DNA of 64,000 bases from Cyprinodon diabolis (Eukaryota > Chordata > Actinopteri > Cyprinodontiformes > Cyprinodontidae): positions 5,123,456 through 5,187,455 of the forward strand of contig CM060062.1 of assembly GCA_030533445.1 (NCBI GenBank). The letters are read 5' to 3'. The notes under the pieces are model-generated. The model worked only from the letters and a program-made list of their open reading frames with translations. It was not told the origin of the DNA and did not search any database. The translations under genes were made by a program, and so were the position numbers. Below, piece by piece: positions 57,503 to 64,000 of the stretch (position 1 is its first letter; every line of letters begins with the position of its first letter).

Positions 57503-60500
57503 TGTTTTTTTGATTGAAAAAGTTTACCTTTCGAAATTAATATGATTCATTATTTTGATGAATTAAAAGTAATTATTTCAGATTTTCTTAAGTTAAGTTA
57601 CATAACTGCAGAGGAAACTGCTACAACTTGCTTTCTGACCTTGTGATTTAAGAACTTTACTTTTACTCTGTATGATTTTTCATATCTAAAGGAGCAACAC
57701 AGAGACACAGTTCTGATCAGAAAAATCAACAGTGGCATTCAATAAAAAAAAAAGAAATGGTGCACATTTGAATTAATATTTTCCAAATAAGTGAAGCATT
57801 CCTTAACTATGGTGTTCCTCAAAGCACCTTATTACTGTAGGCCGTCTTTCAATCATTTCACAAATAAACTACCTTGACTGCTAGTTCTAAAGATAAACAA
57901 TTAACAAAGAAAGCAACTTTACATTTCAATAAATCAATAAATAGCTAAAATATCAGTTAATGATTTAACCAGATTGACAGAAATGTATTCATACCTGCAT
58001 TTCCTCATCACCAGTGACCCTGCTCAGTTCGTCCATGGCCATTACATAGAAACACTCACTGAATATGGTCCTCTGAACCTTTGTGGGTTTTCCATCTCTT
58101 GTCAAACAAAAAGCACATTTCCACTGATTTCCGCTGTTGGAAACACGAGCAAACTTTCTGAGGAAGGCTCCTCCTAAGAAGTAAACACATCAATGTGGCA
58201 TTAGTATTTCACATAAGACACATTTTAGAACCATTGGTCAAATATCTTTTTCAGACATAATTACATAAACTCACGGCTTTGTTTATGTGTATGTGTGATT
58301 TGCAGATTAATTTGGTAAAGAAAAGCTGAGGAATATTTAAACTAATCTTTAAAAGATTTGCTTGTTAATGGTGCCCTCACAAAAACATCTTCCAGGTTTG
58401 ATTCCTGGTTTTTCTTCATAGAAGTAGCATGTTTTTCCTGTGCATGTGCATTTCTTGATTTTCAAAGAGTACTCTTTGTCACTTGAATCCAGATCCTTTG
58501 CATAGGCTGTGAAAACCTTGCAACTGAACAGGACCTCAAGCTAATAGGGGGCCTCGCCTCAAGTAATATTTTTATTTTTTGTAAGAAATTCATTTTTTAT
58601 ATATATTTGTCAGTTTCTGTCCAGGATATATTAAAAATCTAAACGAAAATCCCCCAAATGTAGCTGTCTTTTTATTGATGCTATGTCATTAGACCTTTTT
58701 CATTTCAATTTAGTTGATTAGTGGAGCTATCTCTGCATTTATGCTGCTATAGGCTTAGGCTGATGGAGCACATAAACACACAAACTGAGCTGAACTGAAT
58801 GGATCACTATTAAGATAAAAGTAAATAAAAGTGTTTTCTTCTGTTTTGTTCCTATATAGCCATTTAGTGTTTACAATGTTTTTCTTTTTATTGGGGAGAA
58901 CCTTTGCTGGTAAACCAAGCTACTGTGGCTGCTTTAAAGTGCACAAAATAATTCCTCTCTTCTCCTAAAAATGTTCTATGATTACAATGAGGAGCTCATC
59001 AAAATCCTCATTAGAATAGGTTTTTCCACACAGTTTTTTCCCCATTATCCTCCCACTACTTCTTCCTCCTATTACAAGGCAACAAGATCCAGTTGTAGAT
59101 TACGTGACTTGTAATGCATCAAAACTTTTTATTAAAAAAAGAGTGTTTTTTCAAAATTGCAGTTTTTCAATTTTTGCAAATTAATTTTTCATAATTACAA
59201 TTTTCACAATTTGATGGTTAATGGAAAGGCAGCTAATGTCACATTAAAGGTAGAATAATATTTGATGTTCTTATACTGGAGGAGGTGTCTGCTTAGAGGG
59301 AATTCTACAAATCTCTGCCGAGACTGCTGCCCCCCCGACCCTGTTCCGAGTGAAGTGAAAGATGATGATGGCTGGCTGGCAGAATGGAAATTTTAATCAA
59401 ACGAAGGCTTTTACAAATATTTTATTCTGTCGATGTGCTGCTTAAACACCATGTATTCTTTATTTTTGGATGGTGAGATCCAACTGTAGTTCATTTAATT
59501 TTTTTCTTTTTTTGAAATAGATAATATATTATGTTATATTACAGTTCAACTGGAGTCAAAACAGCATGTTTACTGGCCTCTTCTAATATTGTACAGGTAC
59601 TGCAGTTAAGTTACCACTGAAAGTTTTATTCTCTGAACTAACATCACTATATAAATCAGTCTGTGTCAGATGAGCCAACATGGAGCTCTTGACTGTTTCT
59701 AGGTAATGATTATCACTAACAACAGAGCAAACACATGACCACCATTAATCATCAAAGTTTACAAAGCAGCATGTCAGCATCTGTGGCACAAACCTGAGGG
59801 AGCTTAAAAGGTCAGAGCTGAAGGATGATACAACAATGGGATATTCACCAACCATTTCAAATTTCTACTCAAAAATTGAAAGCAAATTATTTTCCAGAAT
59901 GAAGAATAATCAAAATTGTTCTATTAGATTTTCATTGTATGTTTCTTTCATGTGTTAAGAACTATCATCAGTAGTACATTTTTAGAAGTCTGACAAACTC
60001 TAATATGTGTGTTATTTTTCATTGTTTCAGCAAAATAAATTGGGTAAAAATATCATTTATTTTAATTTATTTGCAAATTATTTAAAATCAAAATAGCACT
60101 GGTTAACCTCCTTTGTTTAAGACACTTTATGTCTGAAAAGAAAGACTCAGAATGGCTCAAGAAATTAGCAGTAAATGGACTAAAACATATTGGGCAACTA
60201 AAGATCGAAAGAAAAAATGCTCGAAAAGATTTAAAGAAAGTCTGGCAGACATAAAAAAAACATAAATAAATTAACTTAAGGCAACGCTATAGATCAGACT
60301 GATAAGGGATAGTATTTTTACAAGCTTGAGGGCCATTATCCTGCAACTTATCCTGCATTTATATGTCTCTAATCCAATCCACCTGAATCAAATGTGTTAA
60401 TTACCTCCTCGGTTACTAGGTATGTTTGGGATGAACAGTGCATCGCCTAGAATGTGGGTTAGGGTGTGCGGCTGTGCTGATGGGTGGGGTTAAAAATCTG

Positions 60501-63315
60501 TTGTGAAGTTGGACAGGTCATTCTGCAGATGAACGAGATAGCTGACATCACCTTTGATGGAGCATAAATAAAAAATACAAATAAAAAAAATCTTCTTGTG
60601 GAGTTCTACGTACTGTCTATATAAATTGTCTTATAGTTAGTTCTATCTATTAATAATAGACAATATATTTTATCTAAATTATTAATTGTTATAAACCTAT
60701 CCACAATCAGCAACTAGCCTATTAATAAGGCTACATGTTACAACACAAAAGTATTAAATAATCAGCCAAGCATAGCCTAATATTGCATAATATTATAATT
60801 TTTTATTTTTGGATTGCTCTGCATGTTATTCATATAACATTTTAGTTATCAGGCTCCTCTCCTGTGGAACCAACAACCAGTTTTAGTCCGTGAGGCAGAC
60901 ACCCTGTCTGCTTTTAAGGCTAGGCTTAAAACTTTCCTTTTTCATAAAGCTTATAGTTGTCGGGATCTGGAGATCTGCCACCTGTCTCCAGCAGAGAGCG
61001 CCGTGGGCTTCCTGAGCTGGAGTCCTCCGCACACCTGGGGATCATCAGCTCATCAGAAGACCTCCCTACATAAGCAGCAGTCAGACCTTCCTTTGACGCC
61101 GCAGTGTTGACCTAGTTTGGTTAGCGAACCTGAGCCTGTGAAATCCTATTGAATACTAGTTGCCTCTTGAGAGAAACTAGCCTTCTAACTTGTTCTTGTC
61201 TTCTTTGCAGAAACCCGACTGAAGTCTTAAGCTCTGGATGAGCATAACCTGGAAATCTGCCTGCCTGCCCACGTAAGCCAAACCTGAAGATCTCAGTCTG
61301 GATTCCTCCGTCAGTTCTCTGGGAAGAGCTAGGAAACAAACCCAAGTCCGAAAACTCTCTGGCTAGAAGCTAGACGCTGCTGCTGCTGAGCTCTCTGCTA
61401 CTTCCACAGTCTCTGGACCCAACCGGTTCCCCCTCTCAAAGGATCTGTTAGAACCTCTTCAAGGTACGATCAGAAATCAACTCACTCGTCAAGCCATAAC
61501 CACCTGGCTAACCAAACTCTCATCTCTCCAGATATAAGAGTAACCAGTCCTGGACCTGCACCAGAACCAGTTCCTGATTAACTCTGTGTGTGTTTCCCAA
61601 ATAAACATTGTTAAACTTTCCTCTGTCTCCGTTAGTGTTCTGCATGTGGGTTTTCGTTCATTAAACCAATCATGACAATAGTTAGAGTGGCTCAGGTTAT
61701 CCTGAGCTATCTCTATAGTTATGCTGCTATAGGCTTAGACTGCTGGAGGACAGAGGGACACCTTTTTCATCATTCTGCTTCATTCTATCTTTTTTCTCCC
61801 ACACTGCAGAATCTGTAAGTTCAACCTCTAACGTTCTCCTCTCTGCTTTTTCTCATAGTACCTTAATCTGGTCTGTTCCTGTTTGGCTGTGACTCCATCC
61901 TGGAGAGAAATATCAGCTGTGCTGCTGCCATCAACACCTTTGTTTATGTGTTTCAGTGTAGTCCTGTTTCTCTGACTGTGACAAACTGTATGTGCTCTCA
62001 TGGAAGAAATCTTGATTTCAGAAGTGGGGTAGATTAAGTTTTTTTCTTATTTATTTAACTATTATATGTAAGCTCAGCGTGTTTTCTCTCTCTCGTGTTT
62101 TCTCTCCTTCCTTTTTCAGACACATTACTCTAATGTCAATGACTAAATCATGATTAGCAGGGCTTCCCCAGACAGATACTTTTTTACCAACCAGGTGACA
62201 GGAATAGAATTTGGACTGAATTGGACTGTAAACTGGACCTAAATCTAACCTTTTATCTTGATTGTGTTGGTCTGGACTGAGATAAAAACAATCAATCTGG
62301 CAAAGTGATTTGAGACACCTTTTAGTGCTGTACAGGCAAACTGAATTCAAATCTAAAATGAAACAAGGAGCCTGTTATACTTAGCAGCAGCATTGTGATT
62401 TGGCTAGCTGTTATATTTAATGCATCATAAATGTTCTGAAAGGAGAGAAATGCTCCTCCCTTGTTGACATGGCAGCTTGTGCAAGAAAAAAAAATCACAT
62501 TGTAGTCAATAATTGGCTGAGGCACATGAGAAATAACTGGTTAGTCTGACTGTAAAATCTTACTTGTCTCTGCTTGCAGAAGTTATCAGAAAGCACTAAC
62601 ATGAGTCTTAGATGTTTGTCAGAATATTCCTGCCAAAAAAGGCAAAACAAGGTCTACATGAACCAAGAGTAAGTCGCCTGACCTGAACCATCCCAAGTCT
62701 GGGTTTTATTCTTACTTTGTCTTCATTCTCACATCAGAACAAACTGATGGTGCAGAATCAAAGAATTAACCTTTAAAATATTTACCATTATTATTCAGAG
62801 TCCATATAGGCTTGAATTTATTTGGATCCCAAACAGGCTATGAGGGGTTCTGATCAAACCAAACACATAAGTAGACTCTCTACTGCTTCAAACTCACCGG
62901 CTTTTGCTGCTTCGAGGATTTCGGGTCTACGGAAACGATCCATGCTTCGATAGAGACGACAATACATCCACACCTGAAATAAAATCCTGAATATTCAATC
63001 TGAAAGACATTTCACAGACAGGATCTAACATTCAAACAGTCATTGCAGAGACATACCTGTCGGCCCTGCAGCCACACATACTTCAGTTCATCATAAACTT
63101 TACCGTCCCTCCCGATGCATGTGAAGAAGCCTCTGAAATAGGAGCCAAGACATTCCTCACAGACAGGCTGAAAGCAGCACAACTAGCAGCAGGACAGATG
63201 TGTAGATACCGTACCCGTGCTCAGTGTCGTGGGAATATTTGAGCCAGAATTCCACCACACTGTCCAGCTGTGCCCTGATGTGCTGTCGACACTCTTCCAG
63301 TTTCACAACAGACAT
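48360..63315 (-). CDS. N-acylglucosamine 2-epimerase / renin-binding protein (402 aa, 10 exons)
   Basis: Catalyses reversible epimerisation of N-acetylglucosamine and N-acetylmannosamine in the cytosol (sialic-acid precursor metabolism); the mammalian protein also binds renin. Exons on the minus strand: 63315-63215, 63132-63057, 62973-62898, 58173-57995, 56253-56029, 53320-53239, 53134-52959, 52859-52728, 50659-50572 and 48433-48360. All nine introns are GT-AG and every phase matches, giving 1209 nt. The translation aligns along its whole length with human RENBP (for example [75 protein letters not shown]). H248 (GHALEAGW) and H382 (FFHVPR) fit the catalytic histidines of the family. The fold is expected to be an (alpha/alpha)6 barrel. 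No lesion is seen. I chose ATG 63315 because its position fits the human start; the frame extends upstream with another Met, which I consider 5' UTR. Confidence 0.95.
48434..50571. other. renbp intron 9
   Basis: AT-rich. Short ORFs show no family features. A near-palindrome, CCTGGGTTCTGAACCCAGG, lies at about 49981-49999. Confidence 0.5.
50572..50659 (-). CDS. renbp exon 9
   Basis: Residues 350-378 plus one base: [16 protein letters not shown] then FKGGPFK. Donor AAAG/GTAAGC. Confidence 0.94.
51226..51550 (+). mobile_element. LINE 3' end (Rex1/L2-like reverse transcriptase tail)
   Basis: Read in the plus direction it encodes [20 protein letters not shown] then [25 protein letters not shown] and [20 protein letters not shown], the familiar C-terminal end of fish Rex1/L2-type LINE ORF2, with frame breaks. 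It lies in renbp intron 8, antisense to the gene. A related piece is at 60845-60957 and 61683-61800. Confidence 0.7.
51770..52439 (+). mobile_element. Possible LTR-like element (TG...CA)
   Basis: A 670-bp pyrimidine-rich block starting TGTCATGATCTGCC and ending CCAACCCTGACA, with an ATTAAA near its end. The start and end motifs recall dispersed LTR-like repeats in fish. The flanking 5-mers (ATTAC and CTTGC) do not match, so target duplication is unsupported. Confidence 0.35.
52728..52859 (-). CDS. renbp exon 8
   Basis: Residues 306-349: [20 protein letters not shown] then [11 protein letters not shown]. Donor CAT/GTGAGT. Confidence 0.95.
52959..53134 (-). CDS. renbp exon 7
   Basis: Residues 247-305: [20 protein letters not shown] then [20 protein letters not shown]. 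It contains the candidate catalytic H248. Donor CAG/GTCTGT. Confidence 0.95.
53239..53320 (-). CDS. renbp exon 6
   Basis: Residues 220-246 plus one base: [20 protein letters not shown] then LGRLQNP. Acceptor CTGCATAG, donor CAG/GTAACA. Confidence 0.94.
54246..54954 (+). mobile_element. Solo LTR, family 1 copy a (709 bp)
   Basis: Begins TGTTGGGATCTGGAG and ends CCAATCATGACA, flanked by the 5-bp duplication TTTTC (54241-54245 and 54955-54959). Contains a CATATAAGC TATA-like box (about 54361) and CAATAAAC polyadenylation signal (about 54883). It is homologous along its length to 60958-61677. No internal retroelement coding sequence is adjacent. It sits in renbp intron 5, antisense to the gene. 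A 5-bp duplication fits a Ty3/gypsy-type or related LTR retrotransposon. Confidence 0.85.
55338..55357. repeat. Poly-A tract
   Basis: About 19 consecutive A bases in renbp intron 5; no associated element recognised. Confidence 0.8.
56029..56253 (-). CDS. renbp exon 5
   Basis: Residues 145-219: [33 protein letters not shown] and KYAELGSWC. This covers the leucine-zipper-like segment reported in mammalian renin-binding protein. Donor CAG/GTGTGT. Confidence 0.95.
56620..56818. mobile_element. MITE with AGGGTTGCC termini
   Basis: AGGGTTGCCGACTGTCCCTT on the left and GTTGGCAACCCT on the right are inverted. The 199-bp interior is non-coding. It lies in renbp intron 4. Confidence 0.6.
57411..57499. 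repeat. (TA)n microsatellite, 89 bp
   Basis: Uninterrupted TA dinucleotides in renbp intron 4; likely variable in length between individuals. Confidence 0.97.
57995..58173 (-). CDS. renbp exon 4
   Basis: Residues 85-144, including [19 protein letters not shown] and [12 protein letters not shown]. Acceptor TTCTTAG, donor CAG/GTATGA. Confidence 0.95.
58366..58500. repeat. tRNA-like SINE/repeat fragment
   Basis: GGTGCCCTCACAAAAACATCTTCC, then a B-box-like GGTTTGATTCC, then GTAGCATGTTTTTCCTGTGC and GAGTACTC. This follows the order of a very common fish repeat (CCTCACAGCAAGAAGG...GGTTCGAATCC...TTTGCATGTTC). It is diverged; in renbp intron 3. Confidence 0.5.
58501..60320. other. renbp intron 3, mostly unrecognised
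   Basis: AT-rich. A short piece at about 58724-58775 (TATGCTGCTATAGGCTTAGG) matches the 3' UTR-like block found after the LINE end at 61730. Confidence 0.5.
60325..60450. mobile_element. Diverged relative of the palindromic MITE at 37024
   Basis: GAGGGCCATTATCCTGCA and CACCTGAATCAAATGTGTTAAT with TACCTCCTCGGTTACTAGG match the block order of the hAT-like MITE; the right arm is not clear. Confidence 0.4.
60845..60957 (+). mobile_element. LINE 3' end, left half, split by a solo LTR
   Basis: TTATCAGGCTCCTCTCCTGT through CTTATAGT, homologous to about 51436-51536. The remainder continues after the LTR at 61678. Confidence 0.7.
60958..61677 (+). mobile_element. Solo LTR, family 1 copy b (720 bp), nested in a LINE remnant
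   Basis: Begins TGTCGGGATCTGGAG and ends CCAATCATGACA, flanked by the 5-bp duplication ATAGT (60953-60957 and 61678-61682). It splits a LINE 3' end whose sequence rejoins to TTATAGTTAGAGTGGCTCAG when the LTR and one duplication are disregarded, as seen uninterrupted at about 51530. Contains CTACATAAGCAGC (TATA-like) and CAAATAAACATTG polyadenylation signal. Related along its length to 54246-54954. Confidence 0.88.
61678..61990 (+). mobile_element. LINE 3' end, right half, with 3' UTR-like tail
   Basis: Starts ATAGTTAGAGTGGCTCAGG, followed by GTTATGCTGCTATAGGCTTAG and GGAGGACAGAGGGACACC, a tail frequently found with this LINE end in fish. Confidence 0.55.
61991..62897. other. renbp intron 3, exon-proximal part
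   Basis: No gene or clear repeat recognised. The TTTGAGACACCTTTTAGTGCTGTA and GGACTGAGATAAAAAC segments (62250-62340) probably continue the LINE-associated tail. Confidence 0.4.
62898..62973 (-). CDS. renbp exon 3
   Basis: Residues 60-84 plus one base: [14 protein letters not shown] then EILEAAKA. Acceptor TTATTTCAG, donor CCG/GTGAGT. Confidence 0.93.
63057..63132 (-). CDS. renbp exon 2
   Basis: Residues 34-59: [20 protein letters not shown] then LQGRQ. Acceptor TATTTCAG, donor CAG/GTATGT, phase 0 at the end. Confidence 0.93.
63215..63315 (-). CDS. renbp exon 1
   Basis: Residues 1-33 plus two bases, [17 protein letters not shown] through YSHDTEHG. Matches the human EFW/AFW...HSHDQEHG start. 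Donor GG/GTACGG. Confidence 0.88.
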
Positions 63316-64000
63316 GTTTTCCTTTGAAATGAAATGAACGCGGACAGTAAAAGAGCTGCAGGTATCCTTCTTGCTCAGTTCAATTTTTTTCATTAAATTA
63401 AGAGCAAAAGACGACCCTTTTCTAATTACAGGAGCATAAATATTTTTCTATAAAAGAGTTCGACACTGCAAAAACAGCTGGCTTAAAAAATGTTTGTTCT
63501 ATGTAAAACAGATAAGATCCAACGAGCGGCATGCTGCAGCACTAGCTTCTTCTTCTTGCACCTGTATTGTTAAGTTTCTTTAGTGTTAAACAATCTAGAG
63601 ACACCATTTATAGCTCAAAGGTAAAGAAGCAAAAATCTGAAGATCCCATGATCCACATATCAATGCTAAAGAAGTAATATGTGAAATTTGACCACTAGGT
63701 GGACTTTTGTGCACCGTCTGTTGACCATAACAAGATGTGTGACAGGCCTGTCATCTCTCTACCTCCACTCCAGCTACAACCCCATCCCCCTGTCACTTGG
63801 CTATACAGGAAAACAGCAGGATTTTTTGGAAGAACATGTCTATTGAAGAAGGAAGTAAGTCACAAGTTTCTAATACTGTTAGAGGGAGACATTCCATTTT
63901 GGAATATTAACAACAAGTAAGTTTTAATCCACTGTATGCACTCTCTGTCATTTTGTTCTTATGCTGCGCTGCTCTCTCTGTGCAGGTGGGTTAAGCTTCA
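63316..64000. other. renbp upstream region to the window end
   Basis: It should contain the renbp promoter and 5' UTR. A splice-acceptor-like CATTTCAAAG lies just upstream of the start codon, so a 5' UTR intron is possible. A 73-codon plus-strand frame at 63699-63920 shows no recognisable family and is not called. Confidence 0.4.

Noticed and set aside
63699..63920. 73-aa plus-strand frame as a neighbouring gene
   Set aside because: No family features and no splice or promoter context. The window ends soon after.

Overview
This is eukaryotic, almost certainly teleost fish, nuclear DNA. Genes are spliced at GT-AG introns, introns are AT-rich, and the repeats are of fish type: DD34E Tc1-like transposons, L1- and L2/Rex-like LINE fragments, solo LTRs and several MITEs. 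There is no bacterial gene organisation. The species cannot be named from sequence alone.

Layout. (1) Positions 1-19169 are a tandem satellite: about 133 monomers of about 134 bp, arranged as higher-order repeats (HORs) of 17 monomers (2281 bp) or 16 monomers (2147-2149 bp). Copies 2-4 and 5-7 form two tandem trimers of about 6.70 kb that share diagnostic indels. The array enters from the left edge and decays near 18.1-19.2 kb. A 1248-bp Tc1-like element with perfect 29-bp TIRs, a TA duplication and an uninterrupted transposase sits inside it. (2) Positions 19542-39292 (minus strand) carry two head-to-tail genes that both resemble LRIF1 (ligand-dependent nuclear receptor-interacting factor 1, a heterochromatin factor). 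The downstream copy (gene B, 317 aa) keeps the middle motifs and the C-terminal coiled coil. The upstream copy (gene A, 820 aa) keeps the N-terminal GADGKN motif, the middle and the FGIT region, but its C-terminal coil is degenerate. Their introns hold a dead Tc1 copy, a Tc1 relic, a foldback element, a REL-endonuclease LINE fragment, a 5'-truncated L1 with a 16-bp target duplication, and MITEs. (3) Positions 39.5-48.1 kb are intergenic: LINE relics, a 141-bp inverted-repeat pair enclosing 2.2 kb, an IS3EU-like transposase fragment and a 22-bp minisatellite. (4) Positions 48360-63315 (minus strand) are a complete 10-exon renbp gene (N-acylglucosamine 2-epimerase, 402 aa). Its introns contain two related solo LTRs, each with a 5-bp target duplication, LINE 3' ends, a (TA)n tract and MITEs. 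Positions 63.4-64 kb hold nothing I can call.

How the parts relate. RENBP interconverts GlcNAc and ManNAc in amino-sugar metabolism and has no evident link to the LRIF1-like pair. The LRIF1-like pair is the main point of interest. Mammalian LRIF1 works with SMCHD1 and HP1 in repeat and X-chromosome heterochromatin. Here a tandem duplicate with apparently complementary motif loss ends only about 370 bp from a large homogenised satellite. Exon boundaries were read by eye from splice consensus, reading phase and remembered similarity to the human proteins; no search was run.
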